From the NCBI GenBank assembly GCA_040877445.1, contig JBBDNT010000267.1:1-13203 (forward strand): a stretch of DNA of 13,203 nt. The letters are read 5' to 3'. The notes below the pieces were generated by a model. It saw only the letters and a program-made list of their open reading frames with translations, searched no databases and was not told the origin of the DNA. Source of the stretch: JBBDNT01 sp040877445. GTDB lineage: Bacteria; Planctomycetota; Planctomycetia; Planctomycetales; Planctomycetaceae. Shown here piece after piece: positions 5,077 through 13,203 of the stretch. Both the position numbers and the translations under genes were made by a program. The first letter of the stretch is position 1. The number at the start of each line of letters is the position of its first letter.

Positions 5077-8000
5077 GTGTCCGTGTCTGTCACTACTTCC
5101 GACCCGTCGTCCCACAGTGTGGACCGAGCCGATCCGATCGCCCGGATCGAACGGACGATCGCGCACGCGGCGCATCTGCTTCCCGCGCAGGGGCCGATCA
5201 CCGCCTTCATCCATCACAACACGCTGCATGCGTTCGAGCATTTGCCGTTCGACCGGGCGGTTCAGTCGGCCGCGAAGACATTCGGCTGCGAGCCGTACCT
5301 GTCGGAAGATCGTTACCGTCAGGAGTTCGCCCGCGGGCGTTTCACGCGCGAGGACGTGTGGTCGGTGTTGCTGGAGGATCTCGGGGACCGGGCGGAAGGG
5401 CTGGTCGGCCGGTTGGGCACCCGCTTCCACCTGCGGCTCGCGATGCTGCATCATCCGCTTCGCACGGCGCCCAGCGCGGAGTTGCGGTGGCTCGTCGCGG
5501 AGACCGACGCCCTCACCCGGTTTCGCGACGAGGTTCCCCCGCCGGTGCGGCGGCGGACGATCGAGGAGACGAAGCACTGGGTGATGCGCGACCTGCGGAA
5601 CGGCGGAGACCCCCCGTTGCCGATCGAACCGTCGCTGTTCACCGGCCCGGTCCCGGCCATTCCCGCGCCGCCGGACCGCCCGATCAAGCAACTGCTCGCC
5701 GGGTTGCTCGAACGGTTCGGCCGATCGCGGATCGAAGAGTGGAGCGACGCGACGTGGGAGTCCCTCACCCTGCACCTCTTGTGGCGAATCTGCCATCAGG
5801 GAGTGCATGGCGTCGCGCGGTTCGTCGATCCGCCCGCTCCGCCGATTCGCCATCGCGACGCGCTGCTCGAGGCGACCGGCGAGGACACCGACCGGCTGGT
5901 GAACGACGTGCTGATCCCCTTTTGCGGCGCGTTCGTCGACCAGGGCTTCGCGACCTGGCCGCTTCCCGGCCGCGAGCGCGGCTTCTGCGCGGCGTTCGGC
6001 GCGCTGCACCGATCCGCGTTCGCCGCGCCGGAGCGCTGGCGGCGCGCGTTGCCGAAAGAGCTGGAACGGCTGCGCGCGGCGGGACTCGGGCCGCTGGCGT
6101 CGATCGCCGAATCGCTGGATCTTCTGGGCGTCTCGGCGAACGAGGAGGCCGAGTTCCTCGCGCAAACGCTGCTCGCGCTGCGCGGCTGGGGCGGGATGAT
6201 CCACCAGATGGAGACCCGCGCGGACCGCGCGGTCCGCGGCGTTCCCCCCGGCAGTCTCGTCGAGTTCGTCGCCGTGCGATTGATCCTCGAGCGGTTGGCG
6301 GTGGCGCACGTGGCGCGGGAGTCGCTGGGACATTCCGGGCCGCTCGACGGCGTGCGCCACGCGGCGCGCTCCGCCGTGCCGAAGCGCGAAACGGTCGGCG
6401 TCGAGCAGCGGGCGTTTCAGGCGTTCCAGCTCGCGCAACTGCTGGCGTGGACGCCGGCGGAACTGCACCGGCTGTCGAAGGCGGAATGGTCGCGACTCGT
6501 CGAGGAGATGGAAGCGTTTCCGCCCGTCGAGCGGCGGCGGGTGTTTCACCACGCCTACGAGCGGCGGCATCGCCTGCGAACGCTGGACGCGATCGCCGCG
6601 CACGATCGCCGCCGTCCGCGCGAGCCGTCGCGGCCGCGGTTTCAGGTGATGTGCTGCATCGACGAGCGGGAAGAGTCGTTCCGCCGGCACTTGGAAGAAC
6701 TGTCGGCGGAGGTGGAGACGTTCGGGACGGCGGGGTTCTTCGGCGTGGCGATGTACTATCGCGGCGCGGGAGACGCGCACTACGCCCCACTTTGTCCCGC
6801 GGTGGTCACGCCGCGGCATTACGTGAACGAAGAGGTCGTCTACACTCTTGAAAAGAGCCACCTTCGCCGCGCGAAGGCGCGCCGCGCGCTGGGCACGGCT
6901 TTCCGCAAACTGCATCTCGGCAGCCGCACGTTCGCGGGCGGCGCCGTGCTGACCGGCCTGTTCGGGCCGCTGGCGTCGGCGCCGTTGCTGGCACGGGTGC
7001 TGTTTCCGCGGTTGACGGCCCGCATTCGGCAGTCGTTCGGCGGGTTCGTCCATCCTCCGCGGGCGACGGCGTTGCAACTCGAGCGAACCGAAGCGGAGCC
7101 GGGGTCGGCCGCGGGGCACGTCGGCTTCACCATCGACGAAATGGCCGGCATCGTCGAACGCCTGCTGCGCGAGACCGGACTGACGGCGGACTTCTCGCGA
7201 CTGGTGGCGATGACGGGGCACGGTTCGTCGAGTCTCAACAACCCGCACGAATCGGCCCACGACTGCGGCGCGTGCGGCGGAGGCCGCGGCGGCCCCAACG
7301 CCCGCGCCTTCGCCCAGATGGCGAACGATCCCCGCGTCCGCGCCAAACTCGCGGTCCGCGGCCTCGTCATCCCCCGGCACACGGTCTTTCTGGGTCTCTA
7401 TCACAACACCTGCGACGACGGAGTGACGTACTACGATCTCGACCGGCTGCCGAACTCGCACAAGGACGACTTCGCGTCCCTCTCCCGGCTGTACGACGCG
7501 GCCCGCGAGCGGAACGCCCACGAGCGTTGCCGACGCTTCGAGTCCGCCGAACTGGCGTTGTCGCCCGAGGCGGCGCTGCGGCACGTCGAAGCACGCGCCG
7601 AAGACCTGGCGCAAACTCGTCCGGAGTACGGCCACGCCACGAACGCGATCTGCATCGTCGGGCGGCGCGAGCGCACGCGGGGATTGTTCTGCGATCGCCG
7701 CGCGTTTCTCACTTCGTACGATCCCGCGCAGGACGATGACGAATCTTCGATTCTCGCCCGCATCCTGCAGGCGGTGTTTCCGGTCTGCGCCGGCATCAGC
7801 CTGGAATACTACTTCTCGTTCGTCGATTCGACCGGCTACGGATGCGGAACGAAGCTCCCGCACAACATCACCGCGCTGTTGGGCGTGATGGACGGCGCCG
7901 AGAGCGACCTGCGGACCGGGCTGCCGTGGCAGATGGTGGAAATCCACGAGCCGGTCCGGCTGCTGTTCGTCGTCGAGACGACTCCCGAGGCGATGCTGCG

Positions 8001-8265
8001 GGTCATGGCGCGGAACCCTTCCATCGACGCGCTCTGCCGCAATGCCTGGGTCCAACTCGCCCTGCTCGATCCCGAGTCGTCCGAGATTCAGGTGCTGTCG
8101 AATGGCCGGTTCGAGGCGCACCAGCCGGCGACGAGCGAACTGCCCGAAGCGCGCGTCTCGGCGGATTGGTTTCGAGGCTGGCGCGATCATCTCGATTACG
8201 CGGGCATCTTTTCGGCGTGGCCGGCGGAACGACGTCCCGCGCCGCGCGAGGAAGGAGAGGTGTGA
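5077..8265 (+). CDS. dabA: DabA-type inorganic carbon accumulation protein (DUF2309/UPF0753)
   Basis: DabA is the peripheral, zinc-binding subunit of the DAB system, thought to hydrate CO2 to bicarbonate in one direction, driven by ion flow through DabB. The 1062-residue protein has the DUF2309 hallmarks: GPITAFIHHNTLHAFE near 39-54, MCCIDEREESFRRH near 525-538, a GHGSS/HDCGACGG region near 714-734, and LEYYFS to LRTGLPWQM near 909-952. The beta-carbonic-anhydrase-like metal/active-site residues appear as C527 and D529, then H715 and C730. The C-x-D and H-(14)-C spacings match those described for the Halothiobacillus protein (C351/D353, H524/C539). Start choice is uncertain: GTG 5077 is preferred because the peptide before it is not protein-like, but GTG 5026 and 5083 are in frame and none has a strong ribosome site. 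It is the first gene of a four-gene operon; dabB starts 2 nt after the stop. Confidence 0.93.
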   Translation: MSVSVTTSDPSSHSVDRADPIARIERTIAHAAHLLPAQGPITAFIHHNTLHAFEHLPFDRAVQSAAKTFGCEPYLSEDRYRQEFARGRFTREDVWSVLLEDLGDRAEGLVGRLGTRFHLRLAMLHHPLRTAPSAELRWLVAETDALTRFRDEVPPPVRRRTIEETKHWVMRDLRNGGDPPLPIEPSLFTGPVPAIPAPPDRPIKQLLAGLLERFGRSRIEEWSDATWESLTLHLLWRICHQGVHGVARFVDPPAPPIRHRDALLEATGEDTDRLVNDVLIPFCGAFVDQGFATWPLPGRERGFCAAFGALHRSAFAAPERWRRALPKELERLRAAGLGPLASIAESLDLLGVSANEEAEFLAQTLLALRGWGGMIHQMETRADRAVRGVPPGSLVEFVAVRLILERLAVAHVARESLGHSGPLDGVRHAARSAVPKRETVGVEQRAFQAFQLAQLLAWTPAELHRLSKAEWSRLVEEMEAFPPVERRRVFHHAYERRHRLRTLDAIAAHDRRRPREPSRPRFQVMCCIDEREESFRRHLEELSAEVETFGTAGFFGVAMYYRGAGDAHYAPLCPAVVTPRHYVNEEVVYTLEKSHLRRAKARRALGTAFRKLHLGSRTFAGGAVLTGLFGPLASAPLLARVLFPRLTARIRQSFGGFVHPPRATALQLERTEAEPGSAAGHVGFTIDEMAGIVERLLRETGLTADFSRLVAMTGHGSSSLNNPHESAHDCGACGGGRGGPNARAFAQMANDPRVRAKLAVRGLVIPRHTVFLGLYHNTCDDGVTYYDLDRLPNSHKDDFASLSRLYDAARERNAHERCRRFESAELALSPEAALRHVEARAEDLAQTRPEYGHATNAICIVGRRERTRGLFCDRRAFLTSYDPAQDDDESSILARILQAVFPVCAGISLEYYFSFVDSTGYGCGTKLPHNITALLGVMDGAESDLRTGLPWQMVEIHEPVRLLFVVETTPEAMLRVMARNPSIDALCRNAWVQLALLDPESSEIQVLSNGRFEAHQPATSELPEARVSADWFRGWRDHLDYAGIFSAWPAERRPAPREEGEV

Positions 8266-8267
8266 CG

Positions 8268-9671
8268 ATGGAGTGGCCGCGAATCGAAGCGATGCTCGGC
8301 GTGTACGTCGTCGCGGCGCCCGCGGCGCTGCTGGCGTTCCTCGGGCTGTCGGCCTTGTTCGGGGCGCGCGGCGGCGAACGACTGATCGCCCGGCTGACGC
8401 AGGCGGCCGTCGTCAGCGGCCTGCTGGCGGCGATCGCGATCCTGGGGCTGATGCTCGCTCGGGACGTGCGGCTCGTTCCCATCGAACTGGGACAATGGGT
8501 CGCCATTCCCGACCTGGATTCCGCTCACGATTTCCACTTCAAGCTGAAGTTCGTGTTCGACCGGCTTTCGGTGCCGTTCGTGATTCTCAGCTACGTGCTG
8601 TGCGGGACGGTCGGTGCGTTCGCCGGCGTGTACCTGCACCGCGAGCCGGGACATGGCCGGTTCTTCGTGCTGTATGCGCTGTTCCTGTTGGGGATGATCG
8701 TGACCTCGGTCGCGGGGACGATCGAGACGCTGTTCGCCGGCTGGGAGATGGTGGGGTTGTCGTCGGCGCTGCTGGTGGCGTTCTTCCACGAACGGCCGGC
8801 CCCGGTCCGCAATGGGCTGCGGGTGTGGAGCGTGTACCGCTTCTCGGACGCGGCCCTGCTGATCGCCGCCGTGGCATTGCACCATGCGACCGGCGAAGGG
8901 GACTTTCAGGGATTGATGGGGAGTGGGCCGTGGCCCGCGGGGCACGCCTCGCTGTCCCCGGGAGCGGCGTTGTTCGTGGGCGGACTATTGCTGATCGCAG
9001 CGGCGGGCAAGTCGGCCCTGGTGCCGTTCAGCGGCTGGCTGCCGCGGGCAATGGAAGGCCCCACGCCGTCGAGCGCCATCTTCTACGGGGCGCTGTCGGT
9101 GCACCTGGGGGCGTTCCTGCTGCTCCGCGTCAGCCCGATCCTCGAACTGTCCCCCTGGCTGAGCGCCGCCGTGGTCGCGCTGGGACTGGTGACGGCCCTG
9201 TACGCGGCGATCGCGGCGCGGGTGCAGACCGACATCAAGACCGCCCTCGCGTTCGCCTCGCTGACGCAGGTGGGCATCATCGTCGCGGAGATCGGCCTCG
9301 GGCTGCGGTACGTCGCCTTGGCGCACATCATCGGCCACGCCTGCCTGCGGACGCTCCAGTTACTGCGGGCCCCGACCCTTCTGCACGATTACCACCAGTT
9401 GGAAAACGCGATCGGCGGGCGCCTCACGCATCAGCCGGGATGGTGGGAACGCAAGGTTCCCGAGCCGATCCGCCTGGGGCTGTACCGCTTCGCGCTGGAG
9501 CGCGGACATCTCGACGCGCTTTTGAACGAATACGTCGCGCGGCCGTTCGTCGCGGTGTTTCGAACCTGCGATCGCCTCGAGCGCCGCTGGACCGACTGGC
9601 TCGCCGGAGGGGAGTCCCGCGAGTCCGACCGCGTGTCGCCGCCCCACGAGGGAGGGGACGACCTCGCATGA
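8268..9671 (+). CDS. dabB: DabB-type membrane subunit (NuoL/ND5-like cation channel partner of DabA)
   Basis: A 467-residue polytopic membrane protein of the NuoL/ND5/MrpA antiporter family. Next to dabA it is the membrane subunit that couples a proton or sodium gradient to CO2 hydration. Conserved features include E160 in GWEMVGLSS (TM5 glutamate), K248 in GKSALVPFSGWLPRAMEGPTP (TM7 lysine and the long WLP-AMEGPTP loop), and TDIKTALAFASLTQVG (321-336, with K324). In the TM12-like HACLRTLQLLRAP (357-369), R361 replaces the lysine usual in NuoL. The ORF is open far upstream inside dabA, but ATG 8268 has GGAGAGG at 8254-8260 just before it and gives a natural hydrophobic N-terminus. It is shorter than NuoL (about 610), as DabB proteins are. 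The stop overlaps the next start (ATGA). Confidence 0.9.
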   Translation: MEWPRIEAMLGVYVVAAPAALLAFLGLSALFGARGGERLIARLTQAAVVSGLLAAIAILGLMLARDVRLVPIELGQWVAIPDLDSAHDFHFKLKFVFDRLSVPFVILSYVLCGTVGAFAGVYLHREPGHGRFFVLYALFLLGMIVTSVAGTIETLFAGWEMVGLSSALLVAFFHERPAPVRNGLRVWSVYRFSDAALLIAAVALHHATGEGDFQGLMGSGPWPAGHASLSPGAALFVGGLLLIAAAGKSALVPFSGWLPRAMEGPTPSSAIFYGALSVHLGAFLLLRVSPILELSPWLSAAVVALGLVTALYAAIAARVQTDIKTALAFASLTQVGIIVAEIGLGLRYVALAHIIGHACLRTLQLLRAPTLLHDYHQLENAIGGRLTHQPGWWERKVPEPIRLGLYRFALERGHLDALLNEYVARPFVAVFRTCDRLERRWTDWLAGGESRESDRVSPPHEGGDDLA

Positions 9672-11134
9672 CCGAACTCCGCTTCGATTGGCTCGAACTC
9701 GCGATCCTGGCGCCGCTCCTCGGCGCGATCTGGACTGCGCGAATCCGCGATCCGGACCGCGCGCGAAGGCACTGCCTCGTCTTCGCCGGCATCACGCTGG
9801 CCTGCGCCGTCGCTGCCTGGCTCGACTTCCACGCGCTGCACGCGCCGCTGGCGCACGACCGCTGGGACGCTCTTGCGATGGTCTTCGGGGGCGAGGTTTT
9901 CGTCATCGACGAGTTGAGCGCGCCCCTCCTGCCGCTGGCGGCGCTGCTGTACTTCATGACGATCCTGGCGACGTTGCGGACGAAGGTGCGGCGGTTCTCG
10001 TTCTCCTGGGCGCTCGTTTCGGAAGCGATCCTGCTAGCCACGCTGGGCTGCCGCGCGCCGTGGGGCGTGATCGCGCTGTTGGCGATCGGGACGATCCCGC
10101 CGTGGATCGAACTGCGGTCGCGGCGGAAGCCGACGCGCGTGTTCGCGCTGCACATGGCCCTGTTCGCGGGGTTGACGACCGCCGGCTGGGCGCTGTTCGC
10201 CGGGAACGCCCCCGGCTCGACGGCGGCGCTGTGCGGCGCGGGGTTGTTGATGGCCGGCGTGCTGATCCGTTGCGGCGTCGCCCCCGCCCACTGCTGGATG
10301 ACGGACCTGTTCGAGCATGCCTCGTTCGGGACCGCCCTGTTGTTCGTCACGCCGATCGTGGGGGCCTACGCCACGGTGCGGCTGGTGCTGCCGATCGCCC
10401 CCGACTGGGCCCTGCGGAGCATCGGCCTGATATCGCTGGCGACGGCGGTGTACGCGGCGGGGATGGCGCTCGTGCAACGCGAGGCGCGGCGGTTCTTCTG
10501 CTACCTGTTCCTCAGCCATTCGGCGCTCGTGCTGGTGGGGTTGGAATGCCTGAACCCGATCGGACTGACGGGCGGGTTGTGCGTCTGGCTGTCGGTGGGC
10601 CTCTCGCTGGCGGGGTTCGGGCTCACGCTGCGGGCGATCGAGTCCCGCACGGGACGGCTGTCGCTGGCGGGATATCACGGACTGTACGATCACATGCCGA
10701 TCCTCGGCGCGTTCTTCCTGCTCACCGGACTGGCGAGCATCGGCTTTCCCGGCACGATCGGCTTCGTCGGCACCGAACTCGTCGTCGAGGGAGCGGTGCA
10801 GGTTCATCCGCACGTCGGAATCGCGGTCGTGATCGCCGCCGCGCTCAACGGCATCGCGGTCTTGCACGCGTTCTTCCGGCTGTTCACGGGAGGCCGGCAC
10901 GTTTCCTCGATTCCGCTCCGCGCGCGACTGCCGGAGCGCGTCGCGGCGCTCGCGCTCACCGCCCTGATTCTCGCCGGCGGACTCTTCCCGCAGCCGGGCG
11001 TGTCGTCGCGGCGCCGCGCGGCGGGGGAGATCATGGCGGCCCGCCGGGAGTGGCGGGGTGAACGCGGCATGTCGCGGCGCGAAACCGCCAGCGCGACGAT
11101 CCTCGAACAATTCCATACGGACCACGGCCCATGA
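9668..11134 (+). CDS. Second antiporter-like subunit of the DAB operon (NuoM/ND4-like)
   Basis: A 488-residue polytopic membrane protein of the proton-conducting NADH-dehydrogenase/Mrp antiporter superfamily. GFPGTIGFVGTELVVEGA (359-376) mirrors the NuoM G-x-P-G-x-x-G-F-V-G-E-F region, and ARRFFCYLFLSHSALVLVG (273-291) mirrors the NuoM R-x-x-A-Y-S-S-x-S-H-x-G stretch. Residues thought to carry protons in NuoM look changed: the TM7 lysine position holds R201 (LIRCGVAPAHCWMTDLFEHA, 199-218), and no glutamate stands where the TM5 Glu is expected (the segment reads ALLAIGTIPPWIEL, 136-149). The role is inferred from context: a partner or second ion path for DabA/DabB. GGAGGGG at 9651-9657 lies about 10 nt upstream of the ATG. 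The start overlaps the dabB stop and the stop overlaps the sulP start, both as ATGA, implying coupled translation. Confidence 0.85.
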   Translation: MTELRFDWLELAILAPLLGAIWTARIRDPDRARRHCLVFAGITLACAVAAWLDFHALHAPLAHDRWDALAMVFGGEVFVIDELSAPLLPLAALLYFMTILATLRTKVRRFSFSWALVSEAILLATLGCRAPWGVIALLAIGTIPPWIELRSRRKPTRVFALHMALFAGLTTAGWALFAGNAPGSTAALCGAGLLMAGVLIRCGVAPAHCWMTDLFEHASFGTALLFVTPIVGAYATVRLVLPIAPDWALRSIGLISLATAVYAAGMALVQREARRFFCYLFLSHSALVLVGLECLNPIGLTGGLCVWLSVGLSLAGFGLTLRAIESRTGRLSLAGYHGLYDHMPILGAFFLLTGLASIGFPGTIGFVGTELVVEGAVQVHPHVGIAVVIAAALNGIAVLHAFFRLFTGGRHVSSIPLRARLPERVAALALTALILAGGLFPQPGVSSRRRAAGEIMAARREWRGERGMSRRETASATILEQFHTDHGP

Positions 11135-13173
11135 ATCACCCCGCTCCTTCCGCCCCGGTCGAAGTTCCCCGCGGGAATGCGGCCGGATTCCGCCGCTATT
11201 TCAAGCAGGACTTGACCTCCGGTTTCCTCGTGTTCCTGATCGCGTTGCCGTTGTGCCTGGGCATTTCGGTGGCGAGCGGTTACCCCCCCATGGCGGGCGT
11301 CTTCACGGCGATCGTCGGCTCGATCATCGCGACGGCGCTCAGCAATTCGGAAATGACGATCAAAGGGCCGGCGGCCGGTCTGATCGTGATCGCCGTCGGC
11401 TGCGTCGCCGAGTTCACGGAGATCGCCAAGGCGTCGGGAATCGCCGAGGGGGACGCGGCGTTCGCCGCCTATCGGATGGCGCTCGCCGTGGGAGTCGCGG
11501 CCGCCGTGCTGCAGATTCTGTTCGGGATGGTGCGCGGCGGGATCCTCAGCGAGTTCTTTCCCACTTCGGCGGTGCACGGGATGCTCGCCGCGATCGGCGT
11601 GATCATCATCCTCAAGCAGTTTCCAGTCGCCCTGGGCGAGAAGGCGTCCGGCGAGCCGCTCGAACTCGTGAAGGAGATTCCCACGTTCATCGCGGAGGCG
11701 AATCCCGCCATCGCCCTCATCGGCGGGGTGAGCCTGTTGATCATGTTCCTGTGGCCGGTCGCGCGGAAGAAACTCGGCCCGTTGGGAGTGATTCCCGCGC
11801 CGATGATCGTGCTGCTCGCCGCGATCCCGATGGGAATGGGCTTCGATCTGCTGCACGACCACAAATACGCGTTCTGGGGGCATAACTACCCCTTGGGAGA
11901 GAAGTACCTCGTCGAGATGCCGGACAAGGTCTTCGGCATGTTCGAGATGATCACCTTTCCGAACTTCGCCGCGCTCGCGCTTCCGGCGGCGTGGAAGTGG
12001 GTTTTCATGTTCTTCATCATCGGCACGCTGGAGTCGGTGCTGAGCGCGAAAGCGGTCGACCTGATCGACCCCTGGAAGCGGAAGACCGGCATGAACCGCG
12101 ACATCCTCGCCGTGGGCGTCGGGAATCTCGCCAGCGCCGCGATCGGCGGATTGCCGATGATCTCCGAAATCGTCCGTAGCCGGGCCAACATCGACAACGG
12201 CGCCCGCACGCGGTTCGCCGACATGTGGCACGGCGTGTTCCTGCTCGTGTGCGTGGCGCTGTTCCCCACCGTCCTGCATCGCATTCCGCTCGCGGCGCTC
12301 GCCGCCATGCTGGTCTACACCGGCTATCGGCTCGCCCATCCCACCGAATTCGTCCACGTCTACCGGATCGGCCGCGAGCAACTGGTGATCTTCGTGACGA
12401 CCCTGGTCGCCGTGCTCGCCACCGACCTGCTGATCGGCATCGCGATCGGCATCGGGGTGAAGGTTCTGATTCATGTGATGAACGGCGTCCCGCTGAAATC
12501 GCTGTTCAAGACGTACCTCGAAGTCGAGCCGCGGGACGAGCATACCTGCGTCATCCGCGCCCGCCAGTCGGCAGTGTTCAGCAATTGGATCCCCTTTCGC
12601 CGCCAGATCGAAGACCTGGGACTCGTCCAGCGGCAGAACATCGTGCTCGACCTGTCGGGATCGAAACTGATCGACCACACGGTGATGGAGAAGCTGCACC
12701 AGATGCGGCAGGACTTCGAGCAGGCGGGCCTCGCTCTCGAGGTGATCGGGCTCGACGCCCATCAACCGCTCGCCGATCATGCCTTCGCCGCCCGCAGGTT
12801 GCGGCCCGCGGTCTACAAACGCATCACGGTGGTGGCCGACGAGGAGTTCGAGACGCTGCTGACCCGCCGCTTCGTCGCGCTCGGCGCGACCCCCTGCATG
12901 GCCGTCCGCTGCCACGAGGTCGCCCGCGTCGATGCGGCGGGGAACGGCGCGCCCGACTCGCGCACGTCGTGCGTGCGGATCGAAGCGATCGTCCCGGCCA
13001 CGGTCGGCGACCGCCTCGTCGCGTTTCTGCGGGACGAGTTTCTTCCACGGCGGCGCGCGACGGTTTCACTCGAAGCGGTCGACGTGATCCGCTCCGATTC
13101 GCCGGACGACCCGCGGCCGGAGCACGAGTACCGGACTGCGTCGACGTCACCGGCCTCGCCGACTTCCGCTTGA
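11131..13173 (+). CDS. SulP-family anion (probably bicarbonate) transporter with STAS and PII-like C-terminus
   Basis: A 680-residue SulP (SLC26-type) transporter. Residues about 23-450 form the membrane part: FLIALPLCLGISVASGYPP (34-52), then NSEMTIKGPAAGLIVIAVG (72-90), equivalent to the SulP substrate-path motif, and GTLESVLSAKAVD (298-310). Residues about 472-545 are a STAS domain, with LDLSGSKLIDHTVMEKLH aligning to the SpoIIAA D-S-S-G region (here D515-H-T-V, so T517 is at the phosphoserine position). Residues about 562-654 look PII-like, and a Pro/Ser-rich tail follows. Placement after dabA, dabB and a NuoM-like gene favours bicarbonate as substrate, as for BicA-like SulPs; sulfate remains possible. 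There is no strong ribosome site; the ATG overlaps the upstream stop (ATGA), so re-initiation is likely. Family is sure, substrate inferred. Confidence 0.93.
   Translation: MNHPAPSAPVEVPRGNAAGFRRYFKQDLTSGFLVFLIALPLCLGISVASGYPPMAGVFTAIVGSIIATALSNSEMTIKGPAAGLIVIAVGCVAEFTEIAKASGIAEGDAAFAAYRMALAVGVAAAVLQILFGMVRGGILSEFFPTSAVHGMLAAIGVIIILKQFPVALGEKASGEPLELVKEIPTFIAEANPAIALIGGVSLLIMFLWPVARKKLGPLGVIPAPMIVLLAAIPMGMGFDLLHDHKYAFWGHNYPLGEKYLVEMPDKVFGMFEMITFPNFAALALPAAWKWVFMFFIIGTLESVLSAKAVDLIDPWKRKTGMNRDILAVGVGNLASAAIGGLPMISEIVRSRANIDNGARTRFADMWHGVFLLVCVALFPTVLHRIPLAALAAMLVYTGYRLAHPTEFVHVYRIGREQLVIFVTTLVAVLATDLLIGIAIGIGVKVLIHVMNGVPLKSLFKTYLEVEPRDEHTCVIRARQSAVFSNWIPFRRQIEDLGLVQRQNIVLDLSGSKLIDHTVMEKLHQMRQDFEQAGLALEVIGLDAHQPLADHAFAARRLRPAVYKRITVVADEEFETLLTRRFVALGATPCMAVRCHEVARVDAAGNGAPDSRTSCVRIEAIVPATVGDRLVAFLRDEFLPRRRATVSLEAVDVIRSDSPDDPRPEHEYRTASTSPASPTSA
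12814..13092 (+). other. PII-like (SbtB/CPII-type) domain fused to the SulP C-terminus
   Basis: SulP residues 562-654 follow a ferredoxin-like PII pattern. It starts with strand KRITVVAD, then a helix (EEFETLLTRRFVAL) and the G-A-T turn, in place of the G-A-x-G-Y-T of SbtB. A variable loop at about 595-613 sits where the T-loop would be. Strand CVRIEAIV, helix VGDRLVAFLRDEFL and a last strand ending EAVDVIR complete it. The order, spacing and the V-R-I-E and E-A-V-D-V signatures match my recollection of SbtB, where the equivalents are I-K-F-E and A-E-V-L. The PII nucleotide-contact G-Y/G-K-G residues are not conserved, so ligand binding may differ. This is pattern-based, not a database hit. 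Confidence 0.55.
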
Positions 13174-13203
13174 TTGCTCCGAAAAATGGGTGAAGCGACC
13201 CCG

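Noticed and set aside
6219..6238. A 20-bp perfect palindrome inside dabA (CGCGGACCGC plus its reverse complement)
   Set aside because: It encodes an in-frame A-D-R-A-V-R-G segment of DabA, and palindromes of C/G-rich codons are expected at this GC content; no regulatory context is seen.
4911..6851. A 646-codon plus-strand frame overlapping dabA
   Set aside because: Arg/Ala/Gly-rich shadow product in a frame different from dabA, with no domain and no start signal.
4696..8190. A 1164-codon open frame on the minus strand antisense to dabA
   Set aside because: It is the shadow of dabA in high-GC DNA: the product is rich in Arg, Gln, His and Pro, has no recognisable domain or ribosome site, and dabA has clear family motifs on the other strand.
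10804..12915. A 703-codon minus-strand frame antisense to the SulP gene
   Set aside because: Composition (Asp, His, Arg, Gln-rich) is typical of the reverse strand of a GC-rich membrane-protein gene; no motif supports it.
12100..13173. Carbonic anhydrase domain fused to the SulP protein
   Set aside because: SulP-carbonic anhydrase fusions are known, so I looked for one; the C-terminus has no C-x-D-x-R or H-x-x-C zinc motif and is too short, while a PII-like pattern fits better.

Overview
The window is GC-rich DNA with the look of a planctomycete or a related bacterium. That assignment is inference. It rests on the protein types (DUF2309/DabA, a SulP with a long C-terminus, a five-CXXCH NrfA), the high GC, and G/C-rich intergenic repeats like those I associate with that phylum. 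No rRNA, tRNA, CRISPR array, transposase or phage gene is visible. Nearly all of the many long overlapping ORFs are GC-driven shadows of seven real genes.

Left part (1-2383): the window opens in a run of 25 C followed by G-rich sequence, which looks like a contig edge. Next on the + strand come an ABC-2 type transporter permease (336-1286) and a small exported protein of unknown function (1396-2067). A 316-bp gene-free stretch follows (2068-2383). It holds a 9-bp stem-loop and a structured inverted-repeat element closed by a perfect 16-bp inverted repeat, lying between convergent genes.

Middle (2384-4448, minus strand): an nrfHA operon. NrfH (tetraheme quinol dehydrogenase, membrane anchored) precedes NrfA (pentaheme ammonia-forming nitrite reductase). 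The NrfA catalytic heme motif is CXXCH rather than CXXCK, and the protein appears to keep an N-terminal membrane anchor. Together they would carry electrons from quinol to periplasmic nitrite.

Right part (4449-13173, + strand): a divergent 628-bp region with candidate promoters in both directions leads into a tightly packed four-gene inorganic-carbon operon. It contains dabA (DUF2309, beta-carbonic-anhydrase-like Zn residues), dabB (ND5/NuoL-like cation-conducting subunit), a second NuoM-like antiporter subunit, and a SulP-type anion/bicarbonate transporter. The joins are a 2-nt gap and then two ATGA stop/start overlaps, so translation is probably coupled. The SulP protein carries a STAS domain followed by a C-terminal segment whose pattern resembles PII-like proteins of the SbtB/CPII type. 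If correct, this puts the transporter, its STAS domain and a nucleotide/carbon-sensing module in one polypeptide, co-expressed with an energy-coupled CO2-hydrating (DAB) pump. This is the most interesting system in the window.
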